A program made the translations under genes and the position numbers. A stretch of 64,000 bases of DNA from JANOZM01 sp031429355 (lineage in GTDB: Bacteria > Pseudomonadota > Gammaproteobacteria > Burkholderiales > Burkholderiaceae_E): NCBI GenBank assembly GCA_031429355.1, contig JANOZM010000001.1:1-64000 (forward strand), in the 5' to 3' direction. This document shows positions 45,919 to 54,084 of the stretch, piece by piece (the first letter of the stretch is position 1; the number at the start of each line of letters is the position of its first letter). Under the pieces are notes generated by a model. It worked only from the letters and a program-made list of their open reading frames with translations, was not told where the DNA came from and did no database searches.

Positions 45919-47124
45919 ATGACTGAAGCCTTTGTTTTTGACGCAATTCGTACACCCCGTGGCCGTGGTAAATCGTCGGGTTCTTTATACGAAGTAAAGC
46001 CAGTTAAATTGCTTACGACTTTACTGACCGATATGCAAAAGCGACTCGATTTAGACACCTCGCAAGTTGAAGACATTGTGCTTGGTTGCGTTTCGCCGGT
46101 TGGTGACCAAGGCGCGGTCATTCCAAAAACGGCTGCATTGGCCGCCGGTTGGGACATTAAAGTAGCTGGTGTGCAAATTAATCGTTTTTGCGCCTCGGGT
46201 TTGGAGGCCGTAAACATGGCCGCACAAAAAGTACGTTCAGGCTGGGAAGATTTAGTGGTTGCTGGCGGTGTCGAGTCAATGTCACGCGTGCCAATGGGTT
46301 CGGACGGCGGCGCTTGGGCCATGGACCCACAAACCAATATCAGCACGGGCTTTGTTCCGCAAGGTATCGGTGCCGATTTAATTGCTACTTTAGATGGCTA
46401 CGATCGCGATGATGTTGATGCGTTTGGCGTTGAATCACATCGTAAAGCAGCGGCCGCACAAGCTGCAAAACGCTTTGCGCGCTCTATCGTTCCGGTTCGC
46501 GACGATTTAGGTTTAATTATTTTAGATCGCGATGAAACAGTACGCGCCGACGCAAGCGCCGAAGGCTTAGCTGGCCTAAAGCCTTCATTCGAAAAAATGG
46601 GGGCGATGGGATTTGACTATGTTGCACTACAAAAATATCCCCAAGTTGGCAGAATAAATCATGTGCATCACGCAGGCAATTCGTCGGGCATCGTGGACGG
46701 TGCTGCGTTGGTATTAATTGGTAATGAAACTGCCGCAAAAAATCTTGGCTTAAAACCACGTGCCAGAATTTTAGCAACGGCCCTTACGGGAACCGACCCC
46801 ACCATTATGCTAACTGGGCCAGCACCCGCCACCCGCAAAGCCTTGGCCAAAGCGGGCCTTACCATTAACGACATTGATTTATTTGAAGTGAATGAAGCAT
46901 TTGCTGCAGTCGTCATGCGCTTTATGAATGAACTAAACGTACCGGCAGAAAAAGTAAACGTTAATGGCGGCTCTATTGCGATGGGACATCCGCTTGGCGC
47001 AACCGGCGCAATGTTACTAAGCACCTTAATCGACGAGTTAGAAGCGCGGCAATTAAAACGCGGCCTAATTACATTATGTGTTGGCGGCGGCATGGGTATT
47101 GCGACTATTGTGGAACGTATTTAA
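45919..47124 (+). CDS. Acetyl-CoA C-acyltransferase (thiolase)
   Basis: The 401-residue enzyme cleaves 3-ketoacyl-CoA with CoA. The nucleophile is C91 in NRFCASGLEAVN, the active-site His lies in GHPLGATGAM, and the second Cys is in the CVGGGMGIATIVE end. The open frame runs upstream to 45853, overlapping the divergent gene, but the ATG at 45919 has CCGGAG in front of it and begins the family N-terminus (TEAFVFDAIRTPRG). The next gene is a FadJ-like multifunctional enzyme, so the two form a beta-oxidation pair. Confidence 0.92.
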   Translation: MTEAFVFDAIRTPRGRGKSSGSLYEVKPVKLLTTLLTDMQKRLDLDTSQVEDIVLGCVSPVGDQGAVIPKTAALAAGWDIKVAGVQINRFCASGLEAVNMAAQKVRSGWEDLVVAGGVESMSRVPMGSDGGAWAMDPQTNISTGFVPQGIGADLIATLDGYDRDDVDAFGVESHRKAAAAQAAKRFARSIVPVRDDLGLIILDRDETVRADASAEGLAGLKPSFEKMGAMGFDYVALQKYPQVGRINHVHHAGNSSGIVDGAALVLIGNETAAKNLGLKPRARILATALTGTDPTIMLTGPAPATRKALAKAGLTINDIDLFEVNEAFAAVVMRFMNELNVPAEKVNVNGGSIAMGHPLGATGAMLLSTLIDELEARQLKRGLITLCVGGGMGIATIVERI

Positions 47125-47205
47125 AGCCATTAGCAAAGCTGCAAACAAAACTACAAGAAAACTGCAAGTACAGTTATTAAAGTTGCACAAACCTAGAGAA
47201 TTTTT

Positions 47206-49656
47206 ATGTCTAATATTCAGTACCAAAAAGATCCGCAAGGCATCATCACTTTAACTTTTGACGCGCAAGGCGCAGCAGTAAACACTATGAACGCGGCCTT
47301 TCAAGCCGAGTTTGTCCAAATCGTCGAAAAAATTGTTGCCGACGTGGCTGCAAACAAAGACAGTGTTACCGGCGTGATTATGGCTTCGGCCAAGTCGACG
47401 TTTTTTGCCGGTGGCGATTTGCGTTCACTCATTGCAGCACAACCTTCAGATGCACAAAGTTTTTACAACGGCCTGCAAGTTACTAAGTTAGCCATGCGTA
47501 AATTAGAGACCTTGGGTAAACCGGTTGTAGCTGCCATTAACGGTGCTGCCCTTGGTGGCGGACTAGAACTTGCCTTGGGTTGCCATTATCGAGTTTGTAT
47601 TAACGACGACAAAATTCAGCTTGGTTTTCCAGAAGTTACCTTGGGCCTACTACCCGGCGCTGGTGGCGTTGTAAAGTCGGTTCGCATTATGGGCTTGCAA
47701 GCTGCCTTGCCATTGCTAACCGAAGGCACCCGAATTAGTCCAAGCAAAGCACTAGCCGCTGGGTGGATTCATGCCTTAGTTAATACCAAAGAGGAGTTAA
47801 TAACTAGCGCGCTCAGTTGGATTGCTGCTAACCCTGTAGCAAAACAAATTTGGGATGACCCAAAATATAAAATTCCAGGTGGTTCGCCAAGTTCGCCCGC
47901 AATTGCTGGTTTGCTATCGGTTGCACCGGCAATGCTGACCGAAAAAACCCGTGGCAACTACCCTGCTCCTGAAGCCATTATGGCTGTAGCGGTAGAAGGT
48001 GCACAGGTTGATGTGGATACGGCCTTACGCATTGAGTCGCGTTACTTCACACAGCTGGCCGTGGGGCAAGTTTCTAAAAATATGATTGGCACATTTTTCT
48101 TTCAGATGAATGAAGTCAAAGCGGGTAAAAGCCGCCCTGCGGATGTCGCCAAAAGCAAAGTAAAAAAGGTTGGTATTTTAGGTGCGGGCATGATGGGTGC
48201 TGGTATTGCTTGGGCCTGCGCAAGCAAGGGTATTGCCTGCGTTTTAAAAGATGCATCGTTTGAAAAAGCCCAAGAAGGCAAAGCCTACAGTGCGAAATTG
48301 TTAGCCAAACGGGTCGAAAAAAACCGTATGACTGCGCAAGCCGCACAAAGTTTTTTAGAACTAATCCACCCAACCGATATGGTGTTGGATTTAGCTGATT
48401 GCGATTTAGTCATCGAAGCCGTTTTCGAGAACCGCGATCTTAAAGCGAAAGTAACCAAAGAGACTGAGGCCGTCATCGCTAGTAATGTTGTGTTTGCGAG
48501 TAACACATCGACCTTACCCATTACTGGATTAGCGCAAGCATCGGTCCGGCCCGAGCAATTTGTGGGACTACATTTTTTCTCGCCGGTCGATAAAATGCAG
48601 TTAGTCGAAATTATTAAAGGCGCAAAAACAAACGCTGAAACACTAGCTAAAGCCTACGACTTTGTGCTGCAAATTGGTAAAACACCTATCGTTGTAAACG
48701 ATGCCCGAGGTTTTTATACTAGCCGCGTGTTTGGCACTTACGTTAACGAAGGTATGGCTTTGCTAGGCGAAGGAATGCCTGCAGCGATGGTGGAAAACGC
48801 GGGTATGCAAATTGGGATGCCGGTGGGTCCCTTAGCTGTGTTGGATGAAGTTTCTTTGAAGTTAGCGGATGATGTATTGCATCAAGAGTTAGCCGATCTT
48901 GAAGCCAAAGCGAATGCGGTGCATGATGCACATGACCATAAAGCGCACGAGCATGCAGGGCAGGAACATGATGCGCACGATCATAAAGCTAACGAACATA
49001 AAGCGCACGAGCACCAAGGTCATGATCACAAAGAACACGATCATGTAGCGCATAACCATGATCACGAGCATCACGAGCATGCGGACCATGACCACGGTCA
49101 CGGGCACGACCACGAGGGACATGATCACGGCGGCCATAACCATGATCATGCACACGATCATGCTACTGAGCACAAACACGATAAGAAACCCCATAAGCAT
49201 TCGATTAAAAGCGAACGCATGCCTGAATCTGCCGTGTATGTCTTAGAAAAAATGTCTCATGGCTATAAACGTATGGGACGCGCACATGGGGCTGGTTTTT
49301 ACGATTACAGCAGCGAAGGTAAATCGCTTTGGAGCGGCCTTAAAACTTTTGAGCGTGGCGGTAAAGTCATTGCGATGGCCGATGCAAAAGATCGAATGTT
49401 GTATGCCCAAGCTCTAGAAACAATCCGCTGTATGGACGAGGGCGTTTTGGAATCAACCCGCGATGCAAATATTGGCTCCATTTTTGGTTGGGGATTTCCA
49501 GCCTATACAGGTGGTACAGCACAGTTCATCAATCATGTTGGTGTGGCTAACTTTGTAAAACGTTCCGATGAATTAACCGCACTGTATGGCGCTCGTTTTA
49601 CACCAACCCAATCGCTACGCGATTTAGCATCACAAGGCAAAAAGCTAGGTGAATAA
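47206..49656 (+). CDS. FadJ-like enoyl-CoA hydratase/3-hydroxyacyl-CoA dehydrogenase with a histidine-rich insertion
   Basis: The 816-residue enzyme combines an N-terminal crotonase domain (about 1-190, AAINGAALGGGLELALGCHYRV) with a NAD-binding 3-hydroxyacyl-CoA dehydrogenase domain (GILGAGMMGAGIA at 323-335) and its C-terminal domain. Within that last domain, residues 573-665 form an insertion of 93 residues with 37 His, many in HDH and HEH patterns, plus Asp, Glu, Ala and Lys. The flanking sequence (DDVLHQELADLE and ESAVYVLEKMSHGYKRMGRAHG) is normal for the family. Such runs bind Zn, Ni or Co in metal chaperones; none is usual in this enzyme. The insertion is in frame, so the enzyme is probably intact. 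Confidence 0.92.
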   Translation: MSNIQYQKDPQGIITLTFDAQGAAVNTMNAAFQAEFVQIVEKIVADVAANKDSVTGVIMASAKSTFFAGGDLRSLIAAQPSDAQSFYNGLQVTKLAMRKLETLGKPVVAAINGAALGGGLELALGCHYRVCINDDKIQLGFPEVTLGLLPGAGGVVKSVRIMGLQAALPLLTEGTRISPSKALAAGWIHALVNTKEELITSALSWIAANPVAKQIWDDPKYKIPGGSPSSPAIAGLLSVAPAMLTEKTRGNYPAPEAIMAVAVEGAQVDVDTALRIESRYFTQLAVGQVSKNMIGTFFFQMNEVKAGKSRPADVAKSKVKKVGILGAGMMGAGIAWACASKGIACVLKDASFEKAQEGKAYSAKLLAKRVEKNRMTAQAAQSFLELIHPTDMVLDLADCDLVIEAVFENRDLKAKVTKETEAVIASNVVFASNTSTLPITGLAQASVRPEQFVGLHFFSPVDKMQLVEIIKGAKTNAETLAKAYDFVLQIGKTPIVVNDARGFYTSRVFGTYVNEGMALLGEGMPAAMVENAGMQIGMPVGPLAVLDEVSLKLADDVLHQELADLEAKANAVHDAHDHKAHEHAGQEHDAHDHKANEHKAHEHQGHDHKEHDHVAHNHDHEHHEHADHDHGHGHDHEGHDHGGHNHDHAHDHATEHKHDKKPHKHSIKSERMPESAVYVLEKMSHGYKRMGRAHGAGFYDYSSEGKSLWSGLKTFERGGKVIAMADAKDRMLYAQALETIRCMDEGVLESTRDANIGSIFGWGFPAYTGGTAQFINHVGVANFVKRSDELTALYGARFTPTQSLRDLASQGKKLGE

Positions 49657-49684
49657 TCAGAAATTAATCTGCTTATAAAGATCA

Positions 49685-49718
49685 GACTATTCGTTGGGAA
49701 GACCTCCCAACGAAAGTC
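49685..49718 (+). repeat. 14-bp hairpin between the FadJ-like and NUDIX-MBL genes
   Basis: TTCGTTGGGA (49690-49699) pairs with TCCCAACGAA (49705-49714) over a 5-base loop. The stem extends by GACT (49685-49688) and AGTC (49715-49718) around one bulged A (49689). There is no T-tract, so it is not a clear intrinsic terminator. It lies 50-84 bases before the ATG of the next gene and could be a processing or attenuation structure. Confidence 0.6.
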
Positions 49719-49768
49719 CGGCTAAAAATTTTGCCGAACCTGCGCCTACTACCAAGAGAAAATTACTC

Positions 49769-51412
49769 ATGCCGCGTTCTAGTAAACAACTTCATGTTTG
49801 GCGCGAGCCTGCACAATTAAAACCCGCAGCAACATTAATTTTATTGCGCGATGTAGTGCAACCCGATGGCAGTGCCAATATCGAAGTGCTAATGACAAAG
49901 CGCTCGATGACCGCAAGCTTTGCGCCCGGTGCTTATGTCTTTCCGGGCGGCGGCCTAGACCCCGAAGATTTCAAAGCGGCAGGCACATCCATTTTGCCCA
50001 AACCGGTACATGAGACCGCCACTATCGAAGCGCTAGCGGTCGCGTCGATTCGCGAAGCCTACGAAGAATTAGGTATTTTGTTAGCAAACGCAAATATTAA
50101 CGAGTTAGATCGTGACCTGCCTTTGTTAGAACAATTACGGCAATGCAATGGGCAACTTGATACCGATGCTCTTGAATCATTTTCGCATTGGGAAACCGAT
50201 CGCGATTTACCGCGCCGCTTTGACGTTCGATTTTTTGTAGCCCGTATGCCTGAGGGGCAAACCGCGGTGGCCGATGAGAAAGAGCAATTTGCGCCGGAAT
50301 GGATCGACCCAACTGAAGGTCTTGCTCGCTATGCACGTAAAGAATTTTTTATCATTTTTCCAACGATTCGCACGCTAAAAGCGCTGAGTAAATTTCGTTC
50401 TGTGCCAGCTGTTTTAAACTACGCCCGCGAACAAGCAGCATCCGCTGAAGGCGTACCACATTATTGCCCACGTGCCGGATTAATGCAGGGAAAAGACTCG
50501 CGCCACACGGCCGATGAAATGCAATTTGGCGAACTAGAATTAGTGAGCCCCGACGGACAAATTACGCACCACCTTGATTGGCAACACGAACGTTCTGTAG
50601 TTCTGCTAAAAAATGTACAGCGCCTTACGGCACCGAACACATCAATGATGACCGGCCCTGGGACCAATACCTACATTATCGGCGAACCTGGTGCTTACGC
50701 GGTAATCGACCCAGGCCCCGATATTGAAAGCCACATTCAGCGCATTGCAAGCCTAGTTGGTAGCGATTTAAAGTGGATTCTCTGCACCCATAGTCACCCA
50801 GACCATCACCCCGGTGCGGCACGGCTAAGCGCTCTTACTGGGGCAATCGTAGCGGGCTTACCAATGAACGAAACGACTATTGGTTCCAAGCCGACTTGGT
50901 ATTTTTCGCCTCAACATGTGGTCGCCCACGGCGAGTGTTTTGCTATTGGCGACACAACATTGCGCGCAATTCATACGCCCGGCCACGCCTCAAACCATGT
51001 GTGCTTTGTAATGGAAGAAGATCGCTTATTGCTGTCGGGCGATCATGTCCTAAATGGTGTAACGCCGGTTATTGCGCCGCCCAATGGCGATATGTCAGCC
51101 TATTTAGAGACTTTAACCGCCCTCTTAAACGAACCGATCGATTACATTTTGCCAGCGCACGGCTGGGTATTAGGCGATGCCAAGGGTGCAATCAATAAAC
51201 TCATCGCGCATCGATTAAAACGCGAGGCAAAAGTGCTAGCGGCCTTTGAAAAACTACAGTCTGGCGAAACTTCGCAGTTAGTAAAGTTGGTGTACGACGA
51301 CGTCGATTCGCGCTTGCATCAATTGGCGCAGGACTCATTGATGGCGCACTTGATAAAGCTCGTCAAAGATGGCAAAGTTGAACCGAAGCATTTAAAAAGG
51401 CAAAGCATTTAA
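49769..51412 (+). CDS. NUDIX-MBL fusion hydrolase
   Basis: A 547-residue two-domain protein. The N-terminal part is a NUDIX domain with a degenerate Nudix box (GGGLDPEDF... ASIREAYEELGIL). The C-terminal part is a metallo-beta-lactamase fold with H341-SHPDHH, HTPGHASNHVCFV and SGDHV, as in LACTB2-like hydrolases. The open frame starts earlier (TTG 49694), but the ATG at 49769 starts the recognisable domain and the upstream codons overlap a hairpin. Fusions of this type are known in proteobacteria; the substrate, possibly a CoA derivative or nucleotide, is not established. Confidence 0.85.
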   Translation: MPRSSKQLHVWREPAQLKPAATLILLRDVVQPDGSANIEVLMTKRSMTASFAPGAYVFPGGGLDPEDFKAAGTSILPKPVHETATIEALAVASIREAYEELGILLANANINELDRDLPLLEQLRQCNGQLDTDALESFSHWETDRDLPRRFDVRFFVARMPEGQTAVADEKEQFAPEWIDPTEGLARYARKEFFIIFPTIRTLKALSKFRSVPAVLNYAREQAASAEGVPHYCPRAGLMQGKDSRHTADEMQFGELELVSPDGQITHHLDWQHERSVVLLKNVQRLTAPNTSMMTGPGTNTYIIGEPGAYAVIDPGPDIESHIQRIASLVGSDLKWILCTHSHPDHHPGAARLSALTGAIVAGLPMNETTIGSKPTWYFSPQHVVAHGECFAIGDTTLRAIHTPGHASNHVCFVMEEDRLLLSGDHVLNGVTPVIAPPNGDMSAYLETLTALLNEPIDYILPAHGWVLGDAKGAINKLIAHRLKREAKVLAAFEKLQSGETSQLVKLVYDDVDSRLHQLAQDSLMAHLIKLVKDGKVEPKHLKRQSI

Positions 51413-51438
51413 AATCTTAAAACATCTAAGGAGACATC

Positions 51439-52317
51439 ATGCTTACCCAACTTCAAATCGATCAACGAATTTACGATTTATACGACGAGTATTGCCACGG
51501 CGGGTTTGATCGCCGAGAGTTTTTACGCCGAGCTGCGGCACTCTCAATAGTGGGTGGTTTGGCAATGGCACAAGCATTGTTGCCGCGCTATGCCGAAGCC
51601 CAAACGGTTTCGTTTACCGATTCGCGCATTAAAGCGAACTACGTTAACTACGCCTCCCCGGGTGGTAATTCTGGCCAAATGCGCGGCTATCTTGTACAGC
51701 CTTCAGGTACTGGGCCCGCACCCGTAGTTTTGGTTATTCACGAAAACCGCGGCTTAAACCCTTATATTGAAGACGTAGCCCGCCGCTTAGCGCTTGACGG
51801 TTTTATGGCCTTGGCCCCCGATGGTTTGTTTCCTGTAGGTGGTTATCCGGGCAATGACGATGATGGTCGTACTTTGCAGTCTGGCCTCGATCAAGCCAAA
51901 TTAAGAATTGACTTACTCAATAGCGCAAGATTATTAAAAAGCCATCCTCGGTCGAACAATAAGCTTGGCGTGACCGGATTTTGCTATGGCGGTGGCATCG
52001 TTAACTACCTTGCCGCCCAATTGGGCGACGAAATGATGGCAGGTGCGCCCTACTATGGCGTAACTGCAGCTGCCGAGACTGTTTCACGTATCAAATGCCC
52101 GCTAGTGGTTCATTTGGCCGAAAACGATGAGCGCATTAACACCGCCTATCCAAGTTTCGAAGCCGCGCTAAAGGCAAACAATGTCTCCGTGCAAGTTCAC
52201 ACTTACCCAGGCACTCAGCACGGCTTTCACAATAACTCTACACCGCGCTATAACGAAGCGGCGGCCAAACTCTCATGGGACCGCACCGTGGCATTGTTTA
52301 AAGAACGTTTGAAATAA
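51439..52317 (+). CDS. Tat-exported dienelactone hydrolase family protein
   Basis: The 292-residue alpha/beta hydrolase is of the dienelactone hydrolase type. An N-terminal twin-arginine signal is present (DRREFLRRAAALSIVGGLAMA), with a likely cleavage near AEAQ. The nucleophile is C182 in GFCYGGG; the acid and base are in HLAENDERI and GTQHGFHNN. Carboxymethylenebutenolidase activity is the family standard, but an exported esterase role is equally possible. SD GGAGA precedes the start. Downstream lies the guaC leader. Confidence 0.85.
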   Translation: MLTQLQIDQRIYDLYDEYCHGGFDRREFLRRAAALSIVGGLAMAQALLPRYAEAQTVSFTDSRIKANYVNYASPGGNSGQMRGYLVQPSGTGPAPVVLVIHENRGLNPYIEDVARRLALDGFMALAPDGLFPVGGYPGNDDDGRTLQSGLDQAKLRIDLLNSARLLKSHPRSNNKLGVTGFCYGGGIVNYLAAQLGDEMMAGAPYYGVTAAAETVSRIKCPLVVHLAENDERINTAYPSFEAALKANNVSVQVHTYPGTQHGFHNNSTPRYNEAAAKLSWDRTVALFKERLK

Positions 52318-52323
52318 CCTGCG

Positions 52324-52382
52324 TATAATCAGTCACCGGCCCTTAAGAAATACCCGAGGGCACTTTTTACTAAGGCGCCGGT
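52324..52382 (+). promoter_or_regulatory. guaC promoter -10 and structured 5' leader hiding the ribosome-binding site
   Basis: A TATAAT box is at 52324-52329 (no good -35 was found). The transcript would start near 52336. The leader can fold into an 11-bp stem: ACCGGCCCTTA (52335-52345) pairs with TAAGG (52371-52375) and GCCGGT (52377-52382) around one bulged C, with a 25-base loop. The AAGG sequence that serves as ribosome-binding site is inside the stem and the ATG follows at 52383. This suggests translational control, perhaps by a purine or protein ligand; ligand and mechanism are inferred. Confidence 0.55.
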
Positions 52383-53423
52383 ATGCATATTGAACAAGAA
52401 GTAAAACTCGACTTTAAAGACGTTCTCATTCGCCCCAAGCGTTCCACGCTGGGTTCCCGATCCGAAGTCGACATCTCCCGCGAATTTATTTTTCGAAACT
52501 CTGGTGGCCATTACAACGGCATCCCCATTGTTGCGGCCAATATGGACACGACCGGCACTTTCGAGATGGCCCGTGCTTTAGACGCGGCGCGCTTATCGGT
52601 TGCATTGCAAAAGCACTACAGCGTTGACGAATTATCTGCGTTCTTCACAACCTTAGAGCGCAAATCGGCCGCGTTTTATTCGATGGGCATTACTAAATCG
52701 GATTACGAAAAATTTAAGCAAGTCATGGAACGCAGCGGCACACATATCGAATACGTATGTATCGATGTGGCCAACGGTTATACCGAAACTTTCGCACAGT
52801 TCGTGCGCAAAGTACGCGCTGAATTTCCTAAGCTCACGATCATGGCGGGCAACGTTGTTACTGGTGAAATGACCGAAGAATTAATTTTATCGGGCGCCGA
52901 TATTGTTAAGGTTGGCATTGGCCCAGGCTCGGTTTGTACGACGCGCAAAATGACCGGTGTAGGCTACCCGCAGTTATCAGCCACTATCGAGTGCGCTGAC
53001 GCTGCACACGGTCTTGGCGGCCATATCTGTACCGACGGCGGCATTACGGTTCCGGGCGACCTAGCCAAAGCCTTCGGCGCGGGCGCAGATTTTATTATGA
53101 TGGGCGGCATGTTTGCCGGTCACGAAGAATCAGCTGGCGATACGGTAACGCGCGATGGCGCAACCTTTAAACGCTTTTATGGCATGAGCAGTAAAGCCGC
53201 GATGGAAAAATACGCAGGTGGTGTCGCTACCTATCGCGCCTCAGAAGGTAAAGAAGTTTTAGTGCCTTACAAAGGTCGTGTTGAAGAAACGCTGCAAGAT
53301 ATTTTAGGTGGCGTTCGCTCGGCCTGTACTTACGTTGGCGCGCGTCGTTTAAAAGAACTTTCTAAGCGAACCACTTTTGTGCGCGTGACCCAACAATTAA
53401 ATGAGGTGTTTGGGAAAAGTTAA
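52383..53423 (+). CDS. guaC: GMP reductase
   Basis: The 346-residue enzyme reduces GMP to IMP with NADPH. It is a typical GuaC by length and N-terminus (FKDVLIRPKRSTL). The active-site loop has C185 in GPGSVCTTRKMTGVGYPQ. IMPDH-type phosphate-binding stretches (ICTDGGITVPGDLAKAFGAGAD, MMGGMFAGHEE) and a late Tyr/Arg set are present. It recycles guanine nucleotides to the purine pool, in line with the purine salvage operon 7 kb upstream. Its leader is structured and may control translation. Confidence 0.95.
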   Translation: MHIEQEVKLDFKDVLIRPKRSTLGSRSEVDISREFIFRNSGGHYNGIPIVAANMDTTGTFEMARALDAARLSVALQKHYSVDELSAFFTTLERKSAAFYSMGITKSDYEKFKQVMERSGTHIEYVCIDVANGYTETFAQFVRKVRAEFPKLTIMAGNVVTGEMTEELILSGADIVKVGIGPGSVCTTRKMTGVGYPQLSATIECADAAHGLGGHICTDGGITVPGDLAKAFGAGADFIMMGGMFAGHEESAGDTVTRDGATFKRFYGMSSKAAMEKYAGGVATYRASEGKEVLVPYKGRVEETLQDILGGVRSACTYVGARRLKELSKRTTFVRVTQQLNEVFGKS

Positions 53424-53433
53424 TTAAGGCCAC

Positions 53434-54084
53434 ATGTCCTACCAAACCAAGCAACAAAATATTGCCGTCGCAGACCACGACGATTTAGTAATCAGATCAT
53501 TACTCGATAACAATCAGTTTTTCGATCCCGATGGCGCTGCTAGTAAAGTTGGCATATCGGAAGCCTTGTGGCCAATATTTGGACTTCTTTGGCCCTCGGG
53601 TTCTTATTTAGCCAACCGAGTGGCTTCGCGGACTTTTCGCTCAGATGAAACCATGCTCGAAATTGGTTGCGGCTTAGCGCTTTCAAGTTTAGTCGCTCAT
53701 CGACGTGGTCTCGATGTTACTGCAACCGATATTCATCCAATGGCCGAATCATTTCTATTAGAAAACATTCGTTTAAACGACTTAGCACCAATGAAGTATT
53801 TTCGTAGTGCGTGGGTCGAATTGCCAGCGCCCGCAATAACCTTGGGACGTTTTGATTTTCTAGTCGGAAGTGATGTATTGTATGAACGCGATGAAGAGTG
53901 TGTTCTTGCCAATTACATTGATCGTCACGCTAGCGATAGAGCTGAAATTATTTTAATTGATCCCAATCGAGGCAATCGCAGCGTTTTTAATAAGTGCATG
54001 AATCGCTTGGGGTTTGCATTGACTGAAACCAAAGTAGTCGATCAAACCTATCGCGGTAGTTTTTTAGCCTTCGAGCGACGCTAG
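53434..54084 (+). CDS. Class I SAM-dependent methyltransferase (protein methyltransferase-like)
   Basis: A 216-residue seven-beta-strand methyltransferase. The SAM-binding motif I is LEIGCGLALSS, motif II contains ATDIHPMA, and motif IV is FDFLVGSDVLY, a pattern shared with METTL-type lysine or histidine protein methyltransferases. Target unknown. Its 3' end overlaps the convergent recD gene by 21 bases. It follows guaC by 10 bases with TAAGG as the ribosome-binding site, so it is probably in the guaC operon. Confidence 0.8.
   Translation: MSYQTKQQNIAVADHDDLVIRSLLDNNQFFDPDGAASKVGISEALWPIFGLLWPSGSYLANRVASRTFRSDETMLEIGCGLALSSLVAHRRGLDVTATDIHPMAESFLLENIRLNDLAPMKYFRSAWVELPAPAITLGRFDFLVGSDVLYERDEECVLANYIDRHASDRAEIILIDPNRGNRSVFNKCMNRLGFALTETKVVDQTYRGSFLAFERR

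Noticed and set aside
48889..49200. 103-residue minus-strand frame rich in Met and Val over the histidine-rich loop
   Set aside because: It is the mirror of the His codon runs (CAT/CAC read as ATG/GTG) and has no start signal.
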